From contig NC_053049.1 in assembly GCF_003473485.1 (NCBI RefSeq), positions 32,013,292-32,077,291 on the forward strand: 64,000 bases of DNA, given 5' to 3'. The DNA is from Medicago truncatula. Taxonomy: Eukaryota > Streptophyta > Magnoliopsida > Fabales > Fabaceae. The notes beneath the pieces are model-generated. The model had not been told where the DNA came from and made no database searches. It worked only from the letters and a program-made list of their open reading frames with translations. Position numbers and translations under genes: made by a program. Position 1 is the first letter of the stretch, and the number at the start of each line of letters is the position of its first letter. This document shows positions 11,469-21,484 of this stretch, piece by piece.

Positions 11469-12402
11469 AGGACGTAATCATTGATAACATGCAAAATACA
11501 CGTCTAATTAGCTTAAATTTCATTTGTTTTAGAGTCATTTGTCGCGTTTTACATGGTGTATGTTGGTGTTTTGTTTACATTTCAGGTACTTGAGTGATTA
11601 GAAGCAAAGGCAGAAGAAAAATGTTGAAAAACCACGTGTGACGGGCACTGAAGGGTCCATGATGGCCGTCATGCTCAAGATCGTCACCACCAAGTCAACA
11701 GATCAGGAATCAAGTCAACAGAAACCTGACGAGATAACTGCCATACAAGTAGACGCCCATCAGCTACACGGAATCCAGTTTTTCTATATTACTATGAAAA
11801 AATCTTCTGTGATCCAACCGATCGGGGCACTTATTATGCATGACTTTGGGAGTTTCAGTTGTAAAATTATGCTATAATAAGGGTGTTTTAGTAAATGCTA
11901 TTAATTTGGTTGCAGAGCGGTTGTGTTGATGTGTTTTGGTTGTAAAGATTGATTGTTCTTTACATATGTGTTGTTGTGTTTTTTTCATGATGAGGTAAGA
12001 CATTATTGATGTTGTTACACTTTTTCTACAAAGATTTGAAATTGAAACCTTAACCAAAATGAAAGAGAGAAGACGAGCCAGAGAAGAGGAAGTTTTTTAT
12101 TTGAGAAGATGAGTTCGGGGGCATTTTGCCTATTTTGTTTTTGGCTAAAGTCTTAGGGGTATTTTTGTCAGTTCACACCATCTTTTGTTGATTCATCATC
12201 TCATTTAACTAGTCAGCACTGCCAAGTCAGCTAATTAGTGATGTGGCTATAATTAACTCGGTCGAGGGATCAAATTTTAAGTGATTAGTAATTGCAGTAA
12301 CTATTTGAAAAAATTAGTAAGTTCATAGACCAAACTTTAAATGACCTTTATTTATAGGGATTAAAGGTATAAATAAGTGTTTAAACTATTCTATTTAATA
12401 AT
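11469..12402. other. intergenic, possible gypsy LTR scrap
   Basis: About 11560-11880 has moderate GC and an open frame (11638-11877) that matches nothing I recognise. Phrases such as GGTACTTGAGTGATTAGAAGCAAAGGCAGAAG resemble LTR leaders of Athila/Cyclops-type elements, a weak resemblance only. No ends or TSD are visible. Confidence 0.25.
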
Positions 12403-12590
12403 GGGAAATGCTAACCGGTGCCCCCGGGGCACGGGTTAAGGATAATAAAAAGGGAAATTATATGTTAATTATTGCATTGAAAATTATTTAATTAATCCAT
12501 AAATAAATCAACAAAACTTCTTTTTATGATAAGAATTTCCTTTTTTTGTATGCTTAACCACTGCCCCGAGAGCACCGATTAGCATGACCC
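12403..12590. mobile_element. short MITE, GGGNNATGCTAACCGGTGC ends
   Basis: The left end GGGAAATGCTAACCGGTGCC and the right end (complement of GGGTCATGCTAATCGGTGCT) are inverted repeats of about 35 bp. Near-matching flanks (ATTTAATAAT and ATTTATAAT) may be a decayed duplication. Related fragments lie at 26548-26690 and at about 47461-47530. Confidence 0.6.
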
Positions 12591-13278
12591 ATTTATAATT
12601 ACAATTTTATTTATTATATAAATTTTTAATTAAAAAAATAACTAAATCTTATTATATAGAAAAAGTTACACTACAATATGAACAATATATAAGTTAAATT
12701 TATATTTCAAATGGTTTTCCCTAAAAAAAAAATGGTTTAAATTTATGATCAAATACGATAAATAAACATACAATTAACCTCCCCTAAAAAAACATAAATT
12801 AAACAAATATTGTCTCATAATAAGTGGCTCTTCTATAAAGAAATATTGTCTCAAAATAACTACCTATTTCACTTTTCAATACAGTATTAATTACTCTTTT
12901 TTTTAATTATAAATTTAATTAATACTACTTTCATAACTCTTAATGCAATATATTTTACTTTGTATTTATGATAATGGTGAATGCACTAATACTTAATAAG
13001 AACATCTAAAGCTATTTTTTTTTCTCTCTTTCACTTATACATTTTTTTTAATATATTTGAAATGAACAAATGACTCATCTAATCTGTAATAGAGGGAATA
13101 TAAAGTTTTCTATTGTCACTAACATTAATTTCAGTCAAAAGTCAAAAGCCAACTTTGATTAATTTTTTAGTCAAAAAAAAAAATACTACAATTAATTTGT
13201 GTCAAAATGTTTACTTAATTTATTTTTTAAAAAAAAAAAAGTATTTTAAAACTTTACAAGGCATCTTTGGAGACGACC
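12591..13278. promoter_or_regulatory. AdoMetDC upstream region with degenerate Stowaway-like sequence
   Basis: About 12820-13095 resembles a decayed member of the MITE family at 61131-61425: it shares the phrases AATAACT..., TTCACTTTTCAATACA.TATTAATTA and ACTTTCAT.A.T...AATGCAATATATT. It has lost the CTCCCTCC ends. The last 150 bases are the proximal promoter of the decarboxylase gene. Confidence 0.4.
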
Positions 13279-13286
13279 TATAAATA
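13279..13286 (+). promoter_or_regulatory. TATA box of the AdoMetDC gene
   Basis: TATAAATA within CCTATAAATAGACC, a textbook plant TATA box. Transcription would start near 13310, giving a 5' leader that carries one or more introns (one acceptor at 13828-13829, ATTATAG) and two uORFs before the main start at 14338. Confidence 0.7.
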
Positions 13287-13899
13287 GACCTCGTTTCAAT
13301 TCGAATCTAAGCAACTCAACGCAATCTTCTCTTTTTGATGATTTTTCTTTCTACTTCTTATTTGTAGTAAGCATTTTCTCTTCTCTTGTAATTATTTCTT
13401 GTTTTATTTTTCTTCTCGTGTTCATAAAATCTTGATCCTATTTGCAGAAACCTTGCTATTCGTGGTTTTGCTAAACAACAAAATCTTCAATAGTTTTTAC
13501 TTTTTCTTCATCAAATTCCACCAATGCAGGTTCGTGTGCCCTTTCTTCATTGTTAAGTTGAATATTTTCCGTTGTGTATGTGTTTTAGATTTAATGTATC
13601 CATATGTAATTCGTAGTAAATTGTTAAAATCTAGGGATGAGTCAGAAATATTTTTAAAAATTCATAATCTCATGAACTTATTTGAGAACGTCCATAAAAA
13701 TTCAAAGACTACTTTTTTCTTTTATGGACACTTGATATAACATTGACACATAAATTAGTAATAAGTTGAGAAAATGAAAGTGCTCGTATGTAAATATATA
13801 TGTAGACATCGATAATAATTTGATTATAGGTGATCACACATGTCACACGGACATGCTTTTATGTTAAGTTGTGTTTCCGCGGTTGTCAAGCAGGTTTGA

Positions 13900-13908
13900 A
13901 TGATCTAA
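13900..13908 (+). CDS. tiny uORF (Met-Ile-stop) of the AdoMetDC transcript
   Basis: ATG ATC TAA. Its stop codon shares one base (A at 13908) with the ATG of the conserved uORF. This one-base overlap of a tiny and a small uORF is the arrangement described for plant AdoMetDC mRNAs. There, translation of the tiny uORF at low polyamine lets ribosomes bypass the repressive small uORF. Confidence 0.85.
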   Translation: MI

Positions 13909-14165
13909 TGGAAACCAAAGGAGCCAAGAAGAAGTCCAGTAGTAGTGAATCGTTATTTTACGAAGCTCCCCTCGGCTACACTATTGAATACGTTCGTCCA
14001 AACGGTGGAATCAAGAAGTTCAGATCAGCTGCTTACTCCAACGTAAGTTCTAAGATTAAATGATTCCGATTCTGGATTTGTTGGAAACTAATCTTATTTG
14101 ATTAATGACTTGTGCTAATACATGTATTTGTTAATTATGTGCAGTGTGCTAGGAAGCCATCCTGA
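13908..14165 (+). CDS. conserved small uORF of AdoMetDC (51 codons)
   Basis: Two exons, 13908-14042 and 14145-14165, are joined across a 102-bp intron. They encode a 51-residue peptide beginning METKGAKKKSSSS, with the invariant core LFYEAPLGY.IE.VRPNGGI, then KKFRSAAYSN, and ending CARKPS. This is the well-known plant AdoMetDC uORF. Translation of its peptide under high spermidine/spermine stalls ribosomes and represses the downstream decarboxylase. Exon 2 supplies the conserved CARKPS terminus, which confirms the splice. The intron inside the uORF is typical of this gene family. The main ORF starts 173 bases downstream of this stop. Confidence 0.95.
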
Positions 14166-14337
14166 TCTACTTTTGCTCGAAACGTGTTTTCTTAGTTGCG
14201 TTTATTTTCGTTAGAATTTTAATCATTCAGTACTCTTCTTCAAACGACGTCTTTCCAGTCTCTATTTTTGCAATTGTGCTGTTGTTGTTCACTGCTTTCG
14301 GGTTTTGGTGCTGTGCATTTTCTTTTTCTGAAACAAT

Positions 14338-15450
14338 ATGGCCTTGGCAGTTTCTTCAATCGGTTTTGAAGGCTTTGAAAAGAGGCTAGAGATATCATTT
14401 TTCGAACCGGGAGTATTTTTGGACCCTGAAGGAAAGGATCTTAGATCTCTAACAAAATCCCAGTTAGACGAGATTCTAGCACCTGCGGAATGCATCATTG
14501 TTTCCTCACTGTCAAATGATAAGGTTGACTCTTATGTTCTCTCTGAATCCAGCCTTTTTGTTTATCCATACAAGATCATAATCAAAACCTGTGGTACTAC
14601 CAAATTGCTGCTTTCAATCCCACCGATATTGAAGCTATCCGAGGCGCTTGGACTAACTGTTCGATCGGTAAGATACACCCGTGGAAGTTTCACTTTTCCA
14701 AGTGCTCAGTCCTTTCCTCATCGCAGCTTCTCCGAGGAAGTAGCAGTCCTTGATAGCTACTTTGCGAAGCTTGGAACAGGAAGCGTGGCTTATGTTTTGG
14801 GTGGCTCAGACAGCACACAAAAATGGCATGTTTACTCTGCTGCTGCGAAGTCTGTGAGCTTATTCGACTCAGTTTACACTCTGGAGATGTGCATGACTGG
14901 GTTAGACAAAGAGAAAGCATCGGTTTTCTACAAAGAACAGTCTAGTTCAGCATTCCTGATGACTGCGAATTCCGGTATCAGAAATATTCTTCCGGACTCT
15001 GAAATAAGTGATTTTGATTTTGACCCGTGTGGATATTCAATGAATTCTGTAGAAGGAGCTGCTGTTTCTACAATTCATGTTACTCCAGAAGACGGTTTCA
15101 GTTACGCTAGCTTTGAAACATGTGAGTATAATTTGGAGCTAATGAATCTGAATCAATTGGTTGAGAGAGTGTTGACTTGCTTCCAACCTAATGAATTTAT
15201 GATCGCTGTGCATGTGGACGTTGCGAGCAATTCATTCGAGCAGAACTGTTTGCTGAACGTTAAGGGATACTGCCGCGAAGAGAAGTGTTACCAGGAACTT
15301 GGTAGAGGTGGCTGTGTTGCCTTCCAGAAGTTCATAAAGACTTCTGACTGTGGTTCATCCTTTTCGACTCTGCAATGCTGGAAAGAGAAGTTTATCCAGA
15401 AGTTCGTCCTGAAATTCATCAAAACTTCTGATTCTGTTTCTTTTACTTAA
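14338..15450 (+). CDS. SAMDC: S-adenosylmethionine decarboxylase proenzyme
   Basis: An intronless main ORF of 370 residues. The enzyme decarboxylates S-adenosylmethionine to supply aminopropyl groups for spermidine and spermine synthesis in the cytosol. Family landmarks: the self-cleavage and pyruvoyl-forming site [10 protein letters not shown] (Glu70/Ser71, corresponding to Glu67/Ser68 of the human enzyme); catalytic Cys85 in KTCGTT; and the HVTPE..FSYASFE block with the processing His. The two uORFs upstream predict polyamine-controlled translation. Oddity: the family's usual acidic tail after KTSDCGSP.STLKCW is replaced. Here CWKEKF runs into a second copy of the KFIKTSD motif and ends SVSFT, making the protein slightly longer than the usual 350-365 residues. 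The catalytic part looks intact. Confidence 0.95.
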   Translation: MALAVSSIGFEGFEKRLEISFFEPGVFLDPEGKDLRSLTKSQLDEILAPAECIIVSSLSNDKVDSYVLSESSLFVYPYKIIIKTCGTTKLLLSIPPILKLSEALGLTVRSVRYTRGSFTFPSAQSFPHRSFSEEVAVLDSYFAKLGTGSVAYVLGGSDSTQKWHVYSAAAKSVSLFDSVYTLEMCMTGLDKEKASVFYKEQSSSAFLMTANSGIRNILPDSEISDFDFDPCGYSMNSVEGAAVSTIHVTPEDGFSYASFETCEYNLELMNLNQLVERVLTCFQPNEFMIAVHVDVASNSFEQNCLLNVKGYCREEKCYQELGRGGCVAFQKFIKTSDCGSSFSTLQCWKEKFIQKFVLKFIKTSDSVSFT

Positions 15451-15865
15451 TGTGGTTGTCTTTTATGGTTTTTGTGTTCCTATGTAAAATAAAGTTTGCC
15501 TTTCTGGCCTTTTCTTATGGTACTTGTTTGTCATTTAGTCATTGGATGCGTTGAGTTATCCGTTGTTGGATGTTTTGACATTTTAAATCGTCGTTGTTAT
15601 TTTCATTTGACTGTTGAATTGAATAATCAAGCATAATGTTTAAGTACATCTTTTGGACTGCTTGATTTTTCACTATATATCTAACCTTGTATGCATATTT
15701 GCTCGTTCTAGTTTGTCCCTTGTTATTATTAATTATGTACAAATTAAAAAAAAATGTAATGTAATGGGATGCACTACAATGTGTGGCCCTCATAGATGCA
15801 TTGTTAGATTAGAAGAGTACTATACAAGAAAGAGGACTATATACATTCTATAACTTCTTGCCTCG
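15451..15865. other. 3' region of the AdoMetDC gene
   Basis: Contains AAAATAAAG near 15487 that could serve as a polyadenylation signal. The short frames at 15539-15793 (-) and 15653-15853 (+) show nothing recognisable. Confidence 0.4.
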
Positions 15866-17138
15866 TTTTTTTTTAGAAACAGCAAATTTTATTCATGACG
15901 GGAGTGTGCAAGGTGCAACAACAAAAACTCGCAGCCACAAGACAAAAATACAAAAGGCACCGAAATAACCGTAAACCTCACAGCCAAAACACTCCTTAGG
16001 GCCACACAACAGACCACAAAACAGCTAAGGGGATAAAAAAACATCCCAGCGACTAAAACAAAAAAATGAGGCTGCTATATGCTTGCTGACAGAAAACCAG
16101 AACAGCCAACAGCATACGCCAGCCTCAACCTCCGCATTGCAAAAAACAGCTCCACTACCGCAAAAGGCACACCCTTTTGGGTTCCAACTCCATTCATAAA
16201 ACAAACATGCCCGCAAATTGAAACTACTCAAAGTCCACCTCCAAGACAAAACCTTAGATACCGTTTGGCCCGACTTTTTTTCAGCTTTTCTACGTTTTTA
16301 AGGAGAAGTTAGGCCAAACACAATATCAATAAAGTACCTTCGAAAAAAAGTACTTATTTTAGAATGCATAAAATTGAATGGAATGATCTTTAACCAAAAG
16401 TTGTTGAATGCTACTTCAAAAAACTATTTCTCCCCAATTTATTTCACAAGCACCTCTCTTCAACTCCCGCCGGCAATCTTTTGTTTTATTTTTTCAATAT
16501 GCTTTTTTCTTCCATTTTATTTTATTTTATTTTTTTTAACCAGTCCATTTAATTTTTTAACGAGGTTCCATTTAAGTTTATTATCTATTTTGTTAAGGAA
16601 TTTTATTATCTTTTTATCACTTATATATTAATTTCAATATCTTTTGATCATCACAACCTCGCAAATATTTGTTTTCACCTTGTCAATGAATGACACCGAA
16701 TATTTTTATTCTCTTTCTTCAACCACGGAAATACACATACATTAGCGTTTAGAGTAATACTTTATGTTCCTCTTTCTGTTTTTTTTTTTTTGTTATGCTA
16801 ATGCGTATAATTTTTGTTAGTGTTGTGTAATGCGTATAATTATTTTTATAAATTTTGATTTTAATTAAAAGTACAAGTGTAGTTGCCTAAAAAAATTATA
16901 CTTATATATAATTTACACATTTGTATTGTAACAAACTATGCATATCTTTTTCTTATTAAAAAAACTAAACATATCTTTTTCAATGACACCAGCAATGTAA
17001 CAAATATAATATTATATAATATAAATTCTTATCTTTTTGACCAACACTAAAAACATGGTATTCTTATAACAAAATTTGTTATAACAAAATTTGTTATAGA
17101 GTATAATTGGAAAAGAAAAAACCAATTATTCTCATTAT

Positions 17139-17478
17139 GGGTGCGTTTGATTTGCTAAAAAATGAAGGACATGACAGAACAACTCTAGTTATCCAGTGTT
17201 TGATTTGTAAAACTGTTTCAGGTACAGGACAAACTCGAGGCAAGGGACAGGACAAAAACTCATATTTTTGTCCCTCACCAAACCACAACACAACTTTTTG
17301 TCCCACGTACAAGTTGTCTAAAATACCAAAATAGTATTTTGTCCCTCAAAAATCGTATAAAACAAAAAATTACTCAATGCCATAAAAAATTTGTCATGTG
17401 TTGTTCTACCTTGTGTTGTACTGTTCTATCTTGTACTGTTCTGTTCAATACTTGCTGTTTTGCAAACCAAACACACCC
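17139..17478. mobile_element. MITE, GGGTGCGTTTGATTTG family, copy 1
   Basis: The ends GGGTGCGTTTGATTTG and CAAACCAAACACACCC are inverted repeats; TAT flanks both sides. The inside includes long matching phrases (AGGACATGACAGAACAAC, GGGACAGGACAAAAAC) shared with the copy at 56389-56718. It is non-coding. It lies inside the Harbinger transposon. Confidence 0.75.
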
Positions 17479-17676
17479 TATATATACACACATATACATA
17501 TTATAGATATATTATGCAGCTCCACAATTCTTTTCACTGAGGCACTTTGTGAATACCCTCTTGCCAAAATCAATCAGGTTCTTTCTTTTCATTGTTTTGT
17601 TAATTTAACTATTTATTTTATAACATTCTTTTTTCAATTGCTCATAGTTGATACCTATTAGATGTATATTATTGTA

Positions 17677-17823
17677 CTCCCTCCGGTCCTATTTACAAGA
17701 GACAATTTACTTTTTAGATACATTAAATAATTTATGTATTTGGTTTAGGTTCTTAACTAGATACATACATTATTGAATGTATCTAAAAAGTCAACTTTCT
17801 CTTGTAAATAGGACCGGAGGAAG
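17677..17823. mobile_element. Stowaway MITE (147 bp)
   Basis: Starts CTCCCTCCGGTCCTATTTAC and ends with the near-complement GTAAATAGGACCGGAGGAAG. It is flanked by TA at 17675-17676 and 17824-17825. The almost fully palindromic 147-bp unit is a classic Stowaway (Tc1/mariner-derived). It sits just upstream of ORF1 of the host Harbinger element. Confidence 0.9.
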
Positions 17824-17903
17824 TATTGTATAATAATTAGATTGTTCCATGCATGTTTTATTTTTTAATCCGCTTACTCTATTATCTATATATAAATGCA
17901 GCT

Positions 17904-18909
17904 ATGACTACCAAAGAAAATATTTCTTCTAAATCTGAAAATTTCGAAAAAGCAAAATGGAACAACCCATTTTATACCAAAGTATTACTTGACATTTGTA
18001 TGGATGAGATTCGAAAATGTGGGAAACCGGAAATTGCTTTTAAGAATAAGAAATGGGAAGAAATACGTGACGAATTCAATAAAAATGCTAGTAAAAACTA
18101 TACTAAAAAACAATTGAAAAATAGAATGGATAATTTGAGAACGGATTGGACTAACTGGAAACAATTAATTGGTAAAGAAACAGGGTTAGGATGGAATACC
18201 GAAATAGGAAATATTGATGCTGATCCTGCTTGGTGGGAGGCTAAAATTAAGGTGAGTATTATGAATATTTTAATTTTACTTGGCGAACATTGAGTAAAAG
18301 AAGGGTTTGTCTAAATCTCCTTTATTGGCAATGCAGGAGAATGTGAAATATGCAAAATTTCAAAGTCAAGGATTGAAATTTCGTGAGGAATTGAAATTTA
18401 TATTTGGAGAGATTGTGACAACAAGTCAATGGCAATGGACACCAGCTTTAGGGGTGCCACATGAATCTAGTGGCAAAAATGCTATTGATGATGTGCCACT
18501 AGAAATTATTGAATCAGAAGAGGATGATATTATCCCTATGGAAAGTAACAAATCAAGAAAGAAAAGAAAGGTTTCACCAGATATGGGTGAGAAAGTTACA
18601 AAGGGTAAGACCAAGGTTGGGACTGCAACAACTATGAGAAACACATTTGAGCGATTAGTTCAAGCAGCAGAAGGTCATAATGGAATTGAGAAGGCCGAAA
18701 TTGCAGCAACATCTAATGTTCTTGGACAATATTCAATTCCTGATTGTGTTACAATATTGAAAAGTGCGAAGGAGGAAGGACATTTGAATAATCGACAATT
18801 TAGTTATGCTTTGGAGATGCTTAAAGATGAAGATAATAGAATCGTACTGATGTCCTTAAAAGATTCTATGGATGCTTTGGTAGACTGGATTCTATACAAG
18901 TATCAATGA
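17904..18909 (+). CDS. Harbinger accessory protein, SANT/Myb-like DNA-binding
   Basis: Two exons, 17904-18251 and 18337-18909, joined by an 85-bp GT-AG intron in phase 0, give an uninterrupted 306-residue protein. Residues about 15-115 form a Myb/SANT-like domain (Myb_DNA-bind_3 type): AKWNNPFYTKVLLDIC, KKWEEIRDEFN, KKQLKNRMDNLRTDWTNW, and DADPAWWEAKIK at the end. A basic nuclear-localisation-like stretch, KSRKKRKVSP, follows an acidic patch (ESEEDDIIP). In PIF/Harbinger elements this protein helps the transposase reach the nucleus and bind the TIRs. It precedes the transposase on the same strand. Although the partner transposase is broken, this ORF has no stop or shift. Related host proteins (L10-interacting MYB type) are domesticated relatives, but its position inside TIRs shows that it is the transposon's own. 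Confidence 0.85.
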
Positions 18910-19149
18910 GACAAATATGAGTGACAATAAAAACTATCTAATTTTAAGTTTAGATTCAACTTTTTATTTTCTATTTGCTTTTAGTTAAGATTCAATTAAA
19001 TTCTATATTATATATTATCCTATCTTATTTGGTATTTGTTATTGAACATTTGGCTGAGAATTTTGCATTGAGATTTATGTTTATGCATTTGAACTAATTC
19101 AATGATTACGTATTCACATGTATTTTCTTGTTATAAAATTATCTTACAG

Positions 19150-20467
19150 ATGCCTTCTAATCAAATCAATAAGCATTCGAGAAAAGTAAAAAAAAAGAAA
19201 ATGCGGGTTTTATAAGATATGCTATGCTGCAGCAGCAATCGCTTATGATTATAACATGAAGTACTTAATAAAGAAATGTAATAGATTTCTTTATTCTCGT
19301 GGATGGACTTGGGTTCGAGAAACTCTGAACACTAGGAGTGAAAGTTATAACATGTTTAGGATGGAATCTCATGCCATATTGAAACTTGAAAATTTATTGG
19401 TGAGTAAAAGATGGTTACATCCATCTAAAGAAATGACATCATTGGAGGCACTTGTTATGTTCCTTTGGACTTGCACACATAGTGAAACTAATCGAAATGT
19501 TCAGAATAAATTCGGAAAATCAGGAGAGACTGTGAGTAGAAAGTTTGGGGAAGTTGTGGAAAGTTTATGTTTATTAGCAAAGGAAATTGTAAGGCCTCCG
19601 GATTTTGACTTCGCAGAAACTCCCTCTAAGATAAAAAATGATCGTAGGTATTGGTCTCATTTTGAAGGGTGCATTGGTGCAATAGATGGAACACATATTC
19701 CAGCATTGTTCCTACTAAAGATCAAATTCGTTATATTGGTAGAAAAGGATTTCCAACACAAAATGTCATGTTAGTGTGCAACTTAGACATGTTATTCACT
19801 TTTGTTGTTGTTGGTTAGCCCGATACTGCACATGACACTCGTATTCTTTCATCTGTGATTGAAGAAATGAAAAGTGTGTTCCCACATCCTCCTGAAGGTA
19901 TGCATAATTTCATTTTATAATAAATTTCAAAACACGTGTATCTTTAAATTTAAGTTTACACATAAATTAACAATAAATTATATATTTTTTAGGAAAATAT
20001 TATTTGGTTGATGCTGGATATCCAAACATGAAAGGGTACCTTTCACCATACAAAGGTGAAAGATATCACATTCCTGATTTTAGAGATGGTAGTCAAGCAG
20101 AAGGTATCCATGAAGTGTTCAACCATGCACATTCTTCATTGAGAAATGTCATTGAAAGAACAATTGGAGTTTGGAAAAAAAAGGTGGCATATCTTATGTG
20201 ATATGCGACCATTTTCACTAATCAAACAACAAAAGATCATAGTTGCAACAACAACACTCCACAACTTTATTCGAATATGTGGAGTTGAAGATGAAGAGTT
20301 TAATAAATGTGAATGTTATATCTAAATATATGATTGAGCGTGACGAAGAAAGCAATATAAATGAAGAAATCAGTTCATATAATCCAGGAAGAGTGCAAGA
20401 TGGAGGCTACACGAATAAAGTTAGAAATCAAATAGGAGTTGCGTTGATGGAGAGTAGAAATGTTTGA
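19150..20467 (+). pseudogene. PIF/Harbinger DDE transposase, disrupted
   Basis: Recognisable blocks: the start MPSNQINKHSRKV (19150) with a shift and stop soon after; an N-terminal helix-rich part (19256-19700, including KFGKSGETVSRKF and YWSHFEGCIGAIDGTHIP, which holds the first catalytic Asp); the second Asp block AHDTRILSSVIEEM (about 19830); and the third-residue block HSSLRNVIERTIGVWKKK (about 20130-20180). An intron lies at about 19900-19993. Lesions: a frameshift after IDGTHIPA (near 19705), an in-frame TAG where the family has a Trp in the VGW.G.AHD block (near 19817), and a shift in the A-run near 20180, after which RPFSLIKQQKIIVATTTLHN continues in another frame. It cannot make an active DDE enzyme. 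Confidence 0.85.
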
Positions 20468-20799
20468 GTTTGTGATGATTTATGTCTTTTTTTAAAAAAA
20501 AAAAAAAAGATGATTATTGTTTTTAATTTTTCAAACTACTTTGATATTATTTATGTTATTATTTGAGTCTCCTTAAATTATTTCTCATATTCAAATATTT
20601 AACAAGCGTTTATATGATGATACAAATTTGTATTCATGTTACACAAAATAAATGTCATTGAGTAAATATAGTATTGGTAAAAATATATCTTTTATATTTT
20701 AAACATTTTTTAACTTCAAAAAATATTTTAGACATTTTTTTATTTATTATGTTAATTCATAATGAATTCAAAGTTTTTTTCTTTATAGACAATGCATAA

Positions 20800-20850
20800 A
20801 TATATGCAAGGTCCCGGGTTCGAACCCCAGACACCACCAAAAAATAATAA
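20800..20850 (+). repeat. tRNA-derived SINE scrap
   Basis: ATGCAAGGTCCCGGGTTCGAACCCCAGACACC contains an RNA polymerase III B box (GGTTCGAACCC). The A-box half is missing, so it is a SINE remnant rather than a tRNA gene. Confidence 0.5.
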
Positions 20851-21446
20851 ATTCAAAGTTTTGTACAATATTTTGCCAAACAGCTTTTAACTCAAAAATA
20901 ACTTTAGAACTAAAAAAAAATAAAGAAACCAAACAGCTTTAGCCTTTTTCTTAAAGAGCTTTATTTTAACTTTGTTTTAAAGTAGCTTTTAGACCGAAAA
21001 AAAGCTTGGCCAAACGGTATCTTAATAGCCTCCACTAACTCCTCCATTTCGCAAATTATGTTATTGAAGATGCCAAATAATCCGGTACCCTTTACGATTC
21101 CATTTGTTACTTGAGGCCCCATTCCAACACTCCCAATGTATGAACAAATTTGGGGGTGTCAAAAAATTAAAACCCAACCATCTCAATAAGCTATCCCATA
21201 CCTCCCTAGCAACTTCACAATGAAGGAACAAGTGATCCGACGATTCAAGTGCCCCCACACACAGCACACAAATTAGGCAAGTCTCCGGTGGTAGAACTTG
21301 CCTATGCAAAAGATTAACCTTTGTCTGGATCCTATCATGAGAAGTTTCCATGAGAACGCCGCAACTTTGGACGGAGCCATGCTCTTCCAAATATGCGTAG
21401 ACACCCTCCCTTGCACGTCTGTTATAGATCCCTCCTCAAGCATCAA

Positions 21447-21447
<1 letters not shown>

Positions 21448-21477
<30 letters not shown>
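21448..21477. repeat. poly(C)30 homopolymer
   Basis: Thirty consecutive C on the plus strand (G on the LINE coding strand), inside the LINE RT region. It gives an artefactual Gly run on minus and a Pro run on plus. Confidence 0.95.

Positions 21478-21484
<7 letters not shown>

Larger units (their letters stand above)
16257..21021 (+). mobile_element. PIF/Harbinger DNA transposon (4765 bp) inserted in the LINE
   Basis: Terminal inverted repeats GATACCGTTTGGCC (16257-16270) and GGCCAAACGGTATC (21008-21021) are flanked by the 3-bp duplication TTA (16254-16256, 21022-21024), the standard PIF/Harbinger signature. It carries the two usual genes on the plus strand: a SANT/Myb-like accessory protein (17904-18909, intact) and a DDE transposase (about 19150-20467, disrupted). 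Two MITEs are nested inside (17139-17478 and 17677-17823), plus a SINE-like scrap near 20805. Removing the element restores the LINE reading frame, which proves its extent. Confidence 0.9.

Noticed and set aside
13830-14063. 77-codon frame reading through the AdoMetDC uORF intron donor
   Set aside because: The conserved uORF starts at 13908 and must splice at 14042/14145 to gain the family's CARKPS end; the longer frame includes intron sequence.
20800-20850. Possible tRNA gene (B box GGTTCGAACCC)
   Set aside because: No A box, acceptor stem or anticodon arm; best explained as a SINE scrap.
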